Shown here: positions 14,828 through 22,592 of the stretch, piece by piece
Position numbering within the stretch: the first letter of the stretch is position 1
Layout of the letters: the number at the start of each line of letters is the position of its first letter
Source of the DNA: Patescibacteria group bacterium
GTDB taxonomy: Bacteria; Patescibacteriota; Minisyncoccia; Phycocordibacterales; UBA12079
NCBI GenBank assembly: GCA_018817595.1
Contig: JAHITU010000001.1
Location: forward strand, 1 to 32,108
DNA length: 32,108 nucleotides
Direction of reading: 5' to 3'
Notes under the pieces: model-generated
Told to the model about the DNA's origin: nothing
Databases searched by the model: none
What the model saw: the letters and a program-made list of their open reading frames with translations, nothing else
Translations under genes and position numbers: made by a program

Positions 14828-17800
14828 TTATTTCGTATAGCGAAGATATAGAATCGGTACTAAAATCAAGGTAATTACAGTAGCAAAAGAAAGTCCGAAA
14901 ATAATTGAATAAGCTAAAGGATTCCATGTAGCTGAAGCAAACAATAAAGGAACCATTCCAATAACTGTTGTAATAGTTGTAAGCAAAACTGGTCTTAAAC
15001 GAATAGAGGCTGATTCAATCACAATATTTTTAATTGAAACTTCAGGCTTGTTCTTTCTCATAACATTCATAGTATCGATTAAAATAATAGCATTATTTAC
15101 TACAATTCCAGCCAAAGCAATGACTCCAATAAATGATGGGAAAGAAAAGGCATTCCCAGTAAGAGTTAACCCAACCAACACTCCAATTAAAGAAAATACA
15201 ACTCCTACCACTATAAATGATGTTTGTCTAAATGAATCGAATTGTAATATTAAAACTACAATTACCAATATCATACCAGCGATTAAGGCCATTAACATTT
15301 CTGTAAAAGTTTGAGCAATGTCTTCATTCTCCCCTCCTGTTTTCAAAGATACTCCTTGAGGTAAGCTTAGGGTTCCATCGTCAATCTTAGATTGAAATTC
15401 TTTGTTAATTTCTAAAGCATTAGCTCCTTTTTTCAGTTGCGCAGAAACTGTAGCAATTCTTTCTCCATCTTCATGACTAATAGAAGAATTACTTTTTTGT
15501 AGATTGATATCTACTAAGGAACCTAGAAGAACAATTCCATTTTGAGTAACAATCTCCATTTGTCTTATTGAATCTATTGTTGTTCGGGAAGTTAAAGAAG
15601 GATCCACATTTTCAGGATTAAGATTTAACTTAACCAAAACATCAATATCTTCACCACCTGTTTTTATCGTGGTAGCATCTACTCCATAAACAGCAGTTCT
15701 TAAAACCTGTGCTATCATTGTAGCTGATAAATTATTATCAGATAATTTCGCTCTGTCTATTTCTAGAACAAACTCAACAACATTTGATTTCATACTATTA
15801 GTCACATCAACAGTTCCAGAAATATCTTTCAATATAGATTCTGCTTTGAGAACAACTCTTTCCAAGTCATCTAGGTCTTCACTAAAAAATTTTATTGATA
15901 TCGGAGCTCCTGAAGGTGGTCCGTCGCTTGGTTGAGCTACTTTTATTTCAGCTGTTTTTATTCCAACTAAAGCGATTCTCAAGTCTTCAACTAATTCAGA
16001 GCTTGTTTTAGATCTTTTATCTTTAAGAAGAACTGTTATATTACCTAGTTTTTCTCCTGACCCAGAACCAGAATCACTAAAAGCATTAGAAGAGCCTACT
16101 GTAGTAGCAAAAGATTCTATATATGGTTGTGAATACAAAACCTCTTCAATAGCTCGAATAGACATATCTGTTTCAGCCAAAATTGTTCCTTGAGGCATTT
16201 CTGCATCAATATAAATAAAATCTAAATCATCAGTCGGAAACAAAGTTGTTTTCAATAGCCCACTCACAGGTAGAGAAAAAGAAAGAATTAAAGCCAAACC
16301 CATTGACCACAAGAATTTCTTTTGAAAACTTTTATTATCTAAAATATATTCTAATTTTTCTTGATACCACTGTTGCAACATATTGGTATATTTTGTTCTC
16401 ATTTTTACCATTATGTTATCGTCTAAAGCGCCTCTTTTTTTCAAGATCATTACAGAAATTAAAGGAACAATACCTAAAGCCACAAAAAGAGAAGCAAATA
16501 AAACAAAGATAAGTGTATAAGGAATTCCACTAACAAATTTCCCTATAATTCCAGATAAAAAGAATAGAGGAAAAAAGGCTGCGACTGTTGTCATTGTCCC
16601 TGATGTCAAAGACATATAAAACTCTTTTATGGTTTCTACTGCTGATTGTTGTCCATTCATTCCCCCCTTAATTTTTGTATGCATTGCTTCAGTAACTACA
16701 ATAGCAGAATCAACCAAAATACCTACAGCTAGAATCAATGCAAACAAAGAAATAAAGTTAATTGTATTTCCAGTGGCATACAAACCAACAAAAGCAATCA
16801 AAAAAGAAAAAGGAATAGCTAGACCAGCTATCATCGCTTCTCTCCAACCAATAGTAAAGAATAAAATTAAAATAACTAAAAATACTGTCCCTAATCCTGA
16901 CATAGAAAGGTTTTTTAAGTCTTCGTTCAAATATTCAGCCAAGTCTATAGATGTTAAAACTTCTGTTCCTTCAAGAATTCCGCCATCTTGCATTTCTGCT
17001 AATTCTTTTTTAACTCCGTTTACTATTTTAGTAATGTCTCCCCCTCTCTTTTTAAAAATAGATAAAGAAACTGCTTGTTGTGAAGGTTGCCCATTTACAG
17101 ATACTCTAGAAAAAGAAGTGTTTTGACTCACTCCATCAGAAATAAAAGCTAGGTCTCTCACATAAACTACTTCGCCTCCAATATTCAAAACGGGAATATT
17201 TTTTATTTCTTCTGGGTCAATAATATCTCCTTTAAATTTTAATGGATATTTAATCCCTTGCATTTCAATATCACCCACAGGCAAAGAGGAATTGGCTCTG
17301 GAAATAGCACCTACTAAGTCCGTAATACTTAAATTGAATTTTGATAGAGCTGATTGATTAGCAATTACTTGTACTTCTCTTTCTGAAATACCAGAAATAG
17401 TTATCTTCGAAACCCCATTGACTGATTTTAATCTTTCTTCTACATCTTCGGATAATTTTATAAACTCGGTTGCCGGCAAATCACTCGTAATAGATAACAT
17501 CAGAATAGGCTGATCAGCGAAATTGATATCTGAAATAATCGGATCTTCAGATTCGTTAGGTAATTCTGATTTTACTTTATCAATTTCGTCTTTTACTTTT
17601 TGAATAGATAATTGAATATCAGCATCAGCATTGAACTGAACTACAACGGATGAAAAGCCTTCCCCTGATGTGGAAGTAATACTATCTAAAGAATCTAAGT
17701 TGTTTATTAATTGATCCTCTATTTTATTAGTGATCAACCTTTCTGTATCTACAGCAGAAGCTCCTGGCAAAAAAGTAGAGATAATAGCCACTGGAATTTG

Positions 17801-17923
17801 TATTTCAGGAGCAGATTCTTTTGGGATAGAAACAAGAGAAAACAACCCAGTAACAATCAAGGCAAGAATTAATAGAATAGTGAAACTTTTTTTTCTTGTA
17901 AAAAATATCCAGAAATTTTGCAT
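14828..17923 (-). CDS. RND-family efflux transporter (AcrB/HAE-like)
   Basis: 1031 residues, the usual RND length. RND pumps use the proton gradient to export drugs, lipids or metals. TM1 lies at about 13-31. The first large porter loop carries IPKESAPEIQIPVAIISTFLPGASAVDTERLIT (33-65), a family hallmark. The TM cluster from about 343 includes LAVGILVDSAIVVTEAM (398-414): Asp405 is present but the second Asp of AcrB's pair is Ser. The second half has its own loop and TM10-12, with GIVVNNAIILIDTM. The membrane-fusion gene lies 43 bp upstream on the same strand. No TolC-type outer-membrane partner is in the window, which fits a cell without a classical outer membrane; the substrate is unknown. 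A heavy-metal (CusA) subtype is less likely, but cannot be excluded by eye. Confidence 0.92.
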   Translation of the reverse strand: MQNFWIFFTRKKSFTILLILALIVTGLFSLVSIPKESAPEIQIPVAIISTFLPGASAVDTERLITNKIEDQLINNLDSLDSITSTSGEGFSSVVVQFNADADIQLSIQKVKDEIDKVKSELPNESEDPIISDINFADQPILMLSITSDLPATEFIKLSEDVEERLKSVNGVSKITISGISEREVQVIANQSALSKFNLSITDLVGAISRANSSLPVGDIEMQGIKYPLKFKGDIIDPEEIKNIPVLNIGGEVVYVRDLAFISDGVSQNTSFSRVSVNGQPSQQAVSLSIFKKRGGDITKIVNGVKKELAEMQDGGILEGTEVLTSIDLAEYLNEDLKNLSMSGLGTVFLVILILFFTIGWREAMIAGLAIPFSFLIAFVGLYATGNTINFISLFALILAVGILVDSAIVVTEAMHTKIKGGMNGQQSAVETIKEFYMSLTSGTMTTVAAFFPLFFLSGIIGKFVSGIPYTLIFVLFASLFVALGIVPLISVMILKKRGALDDNIMVKMRTKYTNMLQQWYQEKLEYILDNKSFQKKFLWSMGLALILSFSLPVSGLLKTTLFPTDDLDFIYIDAEMPQGTILAETDMSIRAIEEVLYSQPYIESFATTVGSSNAFSDSGSGSGEKLGNITVLLKDKRSKTSSELVEDLRIALVGIKTAEIKVAQPSDGPPSGAPISIKFFSEDLDDLERVVLKAESILKDISGTVDVTNSMKSNVVEFVLEIDRAKLSDNNLSATMIAQVLRTAVYGVDATTIKTGGEDIDVLVKLNLNPENVDPSLTSRTTIDSIRQMEIVTQNGIVLLGSLVDINLQKSNSSISHEDGERIATVSAQLKKGANALEINKEFQSKIDDGTLSLPQGVSLKTGGENEDIAQTFTEMLMALIAGMILVIVVLILQFDSFRQTSFIVVGVVFSLIGVLVGLTLTGNAFSFPSFIGVIALAGIVVNNAIILIDTMNVMRKNKPEVSIKNIVIESASIRLRPVLLTTITTVIGMVPLLFASATWNPLAYSIIFGLSFATVITLILVPILYLRYTK

Positions 17924-17966
17924 AATTTAATTAATTATATCTGATAAAAAACCACAAAGTGATTTT

Positions 17967-19637
17967 TTACTTTATAGACTTTATAAACTTTAGACTTTCG
18001 ACTGTTTCCCCTTCTTTTAGCCCGCGAGCATCTATTACTATTTCCATTTCTCCAACTAGTCCTTCCTCGATAATTATTTTTTCTCCTAGAATAGGCCCTA
18101 AAATAACAGGGTGAGCAACTAGTTTGTTTTCTTCGTTTACAGTAAATACTACAACAGAATCAGCCCCAATTTTTACAGCAGAAATCGGTACAGAAAACTC
18201 AACCAATTCCCCTGTATCTTTTTTAGAAATTCTTTCTATTAATAGAGAAACAGATTGACCGTTAGTTAACACAGCACTTTTATCATCTACTTCTATTTCA
18301 ACTTTAATTTTCTTAGTTTTAGAATCTAGAGCAGGAGCTATATTTTTTACAGAACCTTTCCATTTCTTATTAATCAAAACACTGGCTCCTGTATTTATAC
18401 TTTCTCTATCTATTTCTGTAATATAGGAAACCACTTCTAATTTATTATTATTGGCAATTGTTACAATAGGTTCAAAGTTAGAAACGAAATCTCCTTTTTT
18501 AAAATTAAGTGAATTAATAGTTCCACTAATAGGAGCTCTCACAATCGTTTTTTCTAAAGCAGCTTTGGCTAAGTCCAAACCTCCTTCGGCCTGCCTTAAT
18601 TGAGCTTCAGCTCCAATAATATCTTCTGTTCTTTCCCCTGTTAAAATTTGATTGTAATTCAATTGGGCTATTTCATTAGCGGAAATGACTGAATTCAAAG
18701 AATTAACAGTTCCGGGGATAGCAGAAGCTGTCATATTTATAATTGAACGAGTTGAGCTTACTCCTGCTTTCCAAGTACTAATGGTTAACTCAGACAAGTT
18801 AGTAGTCGGAGTTAGAACATTTACAGCTAAAGCAATATTATCCAAAAACTTTCTTATTTGATCGATATTTTCTTTAGCTATTTCTAGGGCTTCAATTAAA
18901 TCATCTTCTGTTTCTAAAATAAACAAAGAGTCTCCCCATTTTTCTAACATTTGTTCTATCAGAAATCTTTCCCATTCTATATCAATTTCCAATTGTGAAT
19001 CATTCACAGGAAAGGTTATCTGTGGGTCTGAACCTCTAGGATCTCTGAACATTATATCGGTTTTATTTCGAATAGCATCATCGGCTTTGATATAGGCATC
19101 ATTTAATGTATTTATTACAGACACTTTTGTTTCGTTTAATGCATTTTCGCTATTATCTAGAGTAGATTTTAGAATAGAAACTTGTTCATCACGAGCTCCT
19201 GTTTTAATTTTATTTAAATAAGCGGTAGCTGATTCTACACTAGCCTCTGCTTGAATAAGAGAAGATCTTTGAGCCCAGTTATCTATTTCAGCAATTACTT
19301 GATTAGCCCAAACAGAATCCCCTTCTTTTTTATAAAGAGCTGTAATTTCTCCAGCTGATTGAGCATGAACAATTGCAGAGGATTGAGATTGTACTTTTCC
19401 CAACAACGGTAATGGAGTGTTATCTAAACTTAAATCTTCGACAGACATTATTTCTACCTGTCTTGCGTTAGAAACAACAGTATCTTCTTTTATAATATCT
19501 TTAATGATAAATTGTTGATAAACAACAAATCCTAGAATTATTAAAATAAGCACAATTAAAATCTGCTGATTACGTCGAAGGTCTTTTATTTTTTGGATTC
19601 TGCTTTGAACAGAATTTAGCTTTAATATATTGTTCAT
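17967..19637 (-). CDS. Membrane-fusion (HlyD/AcrA-like) subunit of the RND pump
   Basis: 556 residues, longer than the usual 350-450. A basic N-terminus precedes one membrane anchor (about 26-44, ILIVLILIILGFVVYQQF). The lipoyl-like domain is split as in the family: VHAQSAGEITALYKKEGDSVWANQVIAEID in the first half, TIVRAPISGTINSLNFKKGDFVSNFEPIVTI in the second. Between them an extended helical region (about 120-355) gives the protein its extra length. Beta-barrel and membrane-proximal parts follow. The last ten codons (SLKFIKSIK and the stop) are made of the GACTTTATA-type repeat, so the present C-terminus is repeat-derived. It is the first gene of the pump operon, with a promoter at 19732-19759. 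Confidence 0.88.
   Translation of the reverse strand: MNNILKLNSVQSRIQKIKDLRRNQQILIVLILIILGFVVYQQFIIKDIIKEDTVVSNARQVEIMSVEDLSLDNTPLPLLGKVQSQSSAIVHAQSAGEITALYKKEGDSVWANQVIAEIDNWAQRSSLIQAEASVESATAYLNKIKTGARDEQVSILKSTLDNSENALNETKVSVINTLNDAYIKADDAIRNKTDIMFRDPRGSDPQITFPVNDSQLEIDIEWERFLIEQMLEKWGDSLFILETEDDLIEALEIAKENIDQIRKFLDNIALAVNVLTPTTNLSELTISTWKAGVSSTRSIINMTASAIPGTVNSLNSVISANEIAQLNYNQILTGERTEDIIGAEAQLRQAEGGLDLAKAALEKTIVRAPISGTINSLNFKKGDFVSNFEPIVTIANNNKLEVVSYITEIDRESINTGASVLINKKWKGSVKNIAPALDSKTKKIKVEIEVDDKSAVLTNGQSVSLLIERISKKDTGELVEFSVPISAVKIGADSVVVFTVNEENKLVAHPVILGPILGEKIIIEEGLVGEMEIVIDARGLKEGETVESLKFIKSIK
17968..18003 (-). repeat. GACTTTATA-type repeat at the 3' end of the fusion-protein gene
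   Basis: Units of ACTTTATAG/ACTTTATAA/ACTTTAGACTTTCGAC follow one another. On the coding strand they supply the last codons of the membrane-fusion protein. Confidence 0.75.
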
Positions 19638-19731
19638 AATTTAATTTATTTATATTCATAAAATCACTCAAAGAGTAATTGTTTTCACTTTATAATTAAA
19701 TATACACCTATTTACAAAGTAAGACTTTCCT

Positions 19732-19759
19732 ATTATACCAAAATATTTACCTTAAACAA
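19732..19759 (-). promoter_or_regulatory. Predicted promoter of the RND pump operon
   Basis: Minus strand TTGTTT (19754-19759), 16-bp spacer, TATAAT (19732-19737), giving a leader of about 90 nt. It follows closely on the terminator-like hairpin of the upstream gene. Confidence 0.45.
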
Positions 19760-19770
19760 TCAAAAACAAC

Positions 19771-19806
19771 CCAGGACTTAGATTTTTAAAAAAACTAAGT
19801 AGCTGG
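19771..19806 (-). terminator. Probable terminator of the LOG-like gene
   Basis: CCAG..ACTTAG (19771-19781) pairs with CTAAGT..CTGG (19795-19806) with small internal mismatches. On the minus strand GTTGTTTTT follows. It lies about 35 bp after the stop codon at 19839. Confidence 0.5.
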
Positions 19807-19838
19807 ACTGTTTTGTTTATAATTTATTATTATTTTTC

Positions 19839-20471
19839 TTAATTATGTTTAATTTTAATATTTTTTTCAATATTTTCTAAATTAACTTTTTCATAATTTT
19901 TATACATTTCTTCTTTATCTTTTCTAACTAGTTCAAGAACTTTTTCTACTAATCTCTTAGGGTCAGAATCAAAAACTATTTTATCGTTAGGTCGGTTAGC
20001 TTTTTCAAGAATAGTTTCAATGATTTCATCAGTTGCCCAATCCCCTTGTAAAATCCCCATTGGTTTTTTATCTTCAAAAGCAATAGTAAATTCGTGAATA
20101 GTCCCTACCCTTCCTGCAGAAATAAAGACAGCATCAACAGATTTGGTCAAAATCAAATCTCTTCCTGGATAACCAAAACCAGTATAAATAATCAAATCCA
20201 TATATTCCGTAGGTAATTTGTAGAAATGTAAATGTTCCCCTTCAGTATCAGCAGGAGAAAATCCAATAGAAAAACCTCCTTCTGATTTTGCTCCTTTTGC
20301 TCCCCATAAAGGTAATCCAGTTGTTGCACCAGTTACGACAATACCTCCTTGTCGTGCAATCTCTTTTCCTAACTCTTCTGTTTTGACAATAGCATCGGGA
20401 GTAAGATGAGTAGTTTCAGCTGCTCCAGAGATACATAATTTCGGTTTTAAAATAAGTCCTTTTTCATCCAT
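19839..20471 (-). CDS. SLOG/LOG-superfamily nucleotide-binding protein (TIGR00725-like)
   Basis: 210 residues with a Rossmann-like fold. Visible are the first strand KLCISGAAET (11-20), the GGIVVTGATTGLPLWGAKGA turn (42-61), YTGFGYPGRDLILTKSVDAVFISAGRVGTIHEFTIAFEDKKPMGIL (96-141), with GRVGTxxE in place of the usual GGxGTxxE, and a charged helical tail. Family members bind nucleotides or related phosphates; plant LOG enzymes release cytokinin bases, but most bacterial relatives have no assigned role, so none is claimed here. Upstream the gene abuts the GACTTTATA-type repeat cluster. No Shine-Dalgarno before the ATG. Confidence 0.8.
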   Translation of the reverse strand: MDEKGLILKPKLCISGAAETTHLTPDAIVKTEELGKEIARQGGIVVTGATTGLPLWGAKGAKSEGGFSIGFSPADTEGEHLHFYKLPTEYMDLIIYTGFGYPGRDLILTKSVDAVFISAGRVGTIHEFTIAFEDKKPMGILQGDWATDEIIETILEKANRPNDKIVFDSDPKRLVEKVLELVRKDKEEMYKNYEKVNLENIEKNIKIKHN

Positions 20472-20485
20472 AATATAAATTAGTT

Positions 20486-20520
20486 AAAAGTCCATAAAGT
20501 CTAAAGTCTATAAAGTCTTT
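20486..20520 (+). repeat. Left inverted arm of the S23 cassette
   Basis: Contains AAAGTCTATAAAGTC (20503-20517), identical in reverse complement to GACTTTATAGACTTT at 20859-20873 and 20868-20882. It includes the last codons and stop (20508-20510) of the four-helix-bundle gene. Confidence 0.8.
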
Positions 20521-20828
20521 ATGAATCCTGATAATAGTTTTGAAATTTCAACTGACATTCCAAAGTGTTCTTTAAACTGTTCTGTTGATAAATAATTAAA
20601 TTCTAATGCTATATACAACATAGACCTTACTTCTCCACAAGAACCTTTTGTTATAAATAAAAAATGTTTAAATTCTTTATCTCCTCTTCTTTCAAAACCT
20701 TCGGCAATATTATTCATTATTGAAACCGAAGCTCTTTGAATTTGATCTCTAAATCCATAATCTTTACTGTCTCTAAATTCTTCATAAATATCAATAGTTA
20801 AATTTTTTGCTTTTTGCCATGAAATCAT
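20508..20828 (-). CDS. S23-type four-helix-bundle protein (23S rRNA intervening-sequence protein family)
   Basis: 106 residues from ATG 20828. Recognised from ISWQKAKNLTIDIYEEFRD, FRDQIQRASVSIMNNIAEGFERRGDKEFKHFLFITKGSCGEVRSMLYIALEFNYL, the hallmark of the family (R-A-x-V-S-I-x-x-N-I-A-E-G). Members form small helical bundles; the first were found in intervening sequences of 23S rRNA genes, but most occur elsewhere and their role is unknown. The codons just upstream of the ATG read KIEKFED, which matches the conserved start of homologues as I know them, and the frame continues open into the flanking repeat. The true start may be a non-ATG codon upstream, or may have been lost when the repeat was joined. 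The stop codon TAG also lies in the repeat, on the other side. Confidence 0.88.
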   Translation of the reverse strand: MISWQKAKNLTIDIYEEFRDSKDYGFRDQIQRASVSIMNNIAEGFERRGDKEFKHFLFITKGSCGEVRSMLYIALEFNYLSTEQFKEHFGMSVEISKLLSGFIKTL

Positions 20829-20858
20829 ATCTTCAAATTTTTCAATTTTTATTCTTTT

Positions 20859-20888
20859 GACTTTATAGACTTTATAGACTTTCGACTG
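20859..20888 (-). repeat. Right inverted arm of the S23 cassette
   Basis: GACTTTATAGACTTTATAG followed by ACTTTCGACTG: three units in the opposite orientation to 20486-20520. On the minus strand it stays in frame with the four-helix-bundle gene (KVYKVYKV). Confidence 0.8.
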
Positions 20889-20935
20889 TCCTTATTTTAT
20901 CAGTTATCCCTGTTTCTGCAACTCGAGAATTATTA

Positions 20936-21412
20936 CTAACTTTCGACTTTATAGACTTTCGACTTTTGACTCGTTTTTACTTTCTTTAAAAAAAGAAAGT
21001 AAAACACCCCCCAACCGACAGTATCCATAATCAAGTCTAAAATGGTATCGGATAAATAACCACCCCTTAAAGGAAAAGCAAAGAATAATTCAAAGACTTC
21101 CCATAGAATACTAATAGATAAAACGAAGGTTAAGGAAGTAACTATAAATGAATGCCTCTTGATAAAACCATAAAATCTTTTTTTTAATTTTGTAAACCTC
21201 AAACCGTTAAACCAGCCCGATAAATAAAATAAATAATAACTACATAGGGTCAGCCAAAAACCACCTAAGAAATGCATAATTATATCTGTCCACCAAAACC
21301 TCCAATAGAGAAAATAATAACTAGCCAATAAATCACAAAATAAAATAAACCAAATCAACACCGTAATCAATATTAAAAATTTATTTTTTTTCATCAGATT
21401 ATTATAACTCAT
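20936..21412 (-). CDS. Small integral membrane protein (DUF2238/YjdF-like)
   Basis: 158 residues with four predicted membrane segments (about 12-32, 43-65, 88-106, 130-146). The conserved look is DIIMHFLGGFWLTL (43-56), WEVFELFF (104-111) and LSDTILDLIMDTVGW (120-134), as in DUF2238-type proteins, where His, Glu and the two Asp lie near the membrane; the function is unknown. Two starts are possible: ATG 21412, or Met7 (MKKNKF), which has a more usual N-terminus; a TATAAT lies just before Met7. The last ten residues (SQKSKVYKVES) are encoded by the GACTTTATA-type repeat, so the C-terminus is not conserved sequence. Confidence 0.7.
   Translation of the reverse strand: MSYNNLMKKNKFLILITVLIWFILFCDLLASYYFLYWRFWWTDIIMHFLGGFWLTLCSYYLFYLSGWFNGLRFTKLKKRFYGFIKRHSFIVTSLTFVLSISILWEVFELFFAFPLRGGYLSDTILDLIMDTVGWGVFYFLFLKKVKTSQKSKVYKVES
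20938..20972 (-). repeat. GACTTTATA-type repeat at the 3' end of the DUF2238-like gene
   Basis: ACTTTCGACTTTATAGACTTTCGACTTTTGACTCG-type units in the same orientation as 20859-20888. They encode the C-terminal residues and stop of the membrane protein. Confidence 0.75.
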
Positions 21413-21460
21413 TTTTAAATAAATTTTTAGTTATTAAGATAAATATAAATTAATATTTTT

Positions 21461-21500
21461 TGTTGACACTTGTTGACACCATATGACACTTTTGTATAAT
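21461..21500 (+). promoter_or_regulatory. Promoter of the polysaccharide locus regulator with three 10-bp repeats
   Basis: TGTTGACACT (21461-21470), TGTTGACACC (21471-21480) and ATATGACACT (21481-21490) are three helically phased copies. The second gives the -35 TTGACA (21473-21478), and TATAAT (21495-21500) follows after 16 bp. The start of transcription would be within a few bases of the ATG at 21510. The repeats are good candidates for regulator binding sites. Confidence 0.6.
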
Positions 21501-21509
21501 ATAGATAAT

Positions 21510-21758
21510 ATGACAAAAGAAATTCAAAGAAATGCTATTTACACAACAGACGAAACTCAGGAATTATTGAAAATAAGTAATAGCACATTAAAAAGAATGT
21601 TGAAAAATGGCTTAATCCGAGCTAATAAAGTTGGGGGTCAATATCGTATTCTCGGAAAAGAAATTTTAAGGATAGTTTCTCCTGAATTAGAAAAAGAAGC
21701 GACTAAATCATATTTAGGAATAAAGAAAAAAATAATAAAAAATATAAATAAGTGGTAA
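21510..21758 (+). CDS. Small HTH protein (MerR/excisionase-like)
   Basis: 82 residues from ATG 21510. The longer frame upstream would begin inside the promoter, so it was rejected. Residues 9-50 (YTTDETQELLKISNSTLKRMLKNGLIRANKVGGQYRI) form the winged-helix pattern of excisionase/MerR-like DNA-binding proteins, ending in the wing GGQYRI and GKEILR. The tail is basic. It lies 9 bp before the ABC permease gene, on the same strand, so it could control the polysaccharide locus and perhaps its own promoter through the triple repeat; this is inferred. A phage-type excisionase is less likely because no integrase or attachment site is visible. The mRNA is probably leaderless. Confidence 0.75.
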   Translation: MTKEIQRNAIYTTDETQELLKISNSTLKRMLKNGLIRANKVGGQYRILGKEILRIVSPELEKEATKSYLGIKKKIIKNINKW

Positions 21759-21767
21759 AATTACAAA

Positions 21768-22586
21768 ATGAAAACTACAATAATAAAACCTAAAAAAACT
21801 TTTAATTGGAATGATTTCAAAGAAATATGGCAATACAAAGAATTGCTATATTTTTTAACATGGAGGGATATAAAAGTGCGCTATAAACAAACAGCTATTG
21901 GTATTCTTTGGGCACTTTTTCAACCATTTATGACAATGGTGGTTTTTACTATATTTTTCGGAGGATTGGCTAAAATGCCTTCAGATGGAATTCCTTACCC
22001 TATTTTTGTCTACACAGGTTTATTAATCTGGCAATTTTTTTCCTCTTCCCTTTCAGATGTAAGTAATTGTTTAGTTTCTAATAAAGGAATAATTACCAAA
22101 GTATATTTCCCGAGAATCATATTACCTATTTCTTCTACAGTTACAAAATTTGTTGATTTCTCTATTGCATCAACTATATTGATAGTAATGATGATATATT
22201 ACAAATACACCCCTAATTTATCAGGACTTTTAATTTTACCATTACTCCTTTTAATTACTTTTATGGCTTCTGTCGGAGGTGGCTTATTTTTAGCCTCCAT
22301 CAATGTCAAATATAGAGATGTTCGTTATGTTTTACCTTTTTTTATTTCAATAATGATGTATCTTACTCCTGTAATTTACCCAGCCAGTATTGTTGGAAAA
22401 TATTCTTGGATTTTAGCCATTAACCCAATGACAGGGGTTATTAAGGCTGCTCGTGCCGCTCTTTTAGAAACCGCCCCTGTTAATTGGACTCTTTTATTAA
22501 TATCTGGAGTAGCTTGTTTGATACTTCTATTAGTCGGTTTCTATTTTTTCAAAAAAACAGAAAGATATTTTGCTGATATAATATAA
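21768..22586 (+). CDS. ABC-2 polysaccharide exporter, permease (Wzm/TagG-like)
   Basis: 272 residues with about six membrane segments. WRDIKVRYKQTAIGILWALFQPFMTMVVFTIFFG (37-70) is the ABC-2 signature of O-antigen/teichoic-acid exporters, and LASINVKYRDVRYVLPFFISIMMYLTPVIYP (189-219) the second. It pairs with the ATPase gene starting 6 bp after its stop. Together they move a lipid-linked glycan across the cytoplasmic membrane. The specific polymer cannot be read. Confidence 0.9.
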   Translation: MKTTIIKPKKTFNWNDFKEIWQYKELLYFLTWRDIKVRYKQTAIGILWALFQPFMTMVVFTIFFGGLAKMPSDGIPYPIFVYTGLLIWQFFSSSLSDVSNCLVSNKGIITKVYFPRIILPISSTVTKFVDFSIASTILIVMMIYYKYTPNLSGLLILPLLLLITFMASVGGGLFLASINVKYRDVRYVLPFFISIMMYLTPVIYPASIVGKYSWILAINPMTGVIKAARAALLETAPVNWTLLLISGVACLILLLVGFYFFKKTERYFADII

Positions 22587-22592
22587 TTTAAT

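Noticed and set aside
20486-20972. CRISPR or tandem-repeat RNA locus
   Set aside because: The units are 9 bp, in both orientations, and bracket a gene. There are no regular spacers and no cas genes.
21483-21509. Upstream ATG for the HTH gene
   Set aside because: It lies between the -35 and -10 boxes, so it would not be in the transcript.
21510-21758. Phage excisionase as sign of a prophage
   Set aside because: No integrase, attachment site or phage gene is nearby. The gene is in line with the exporter operon.
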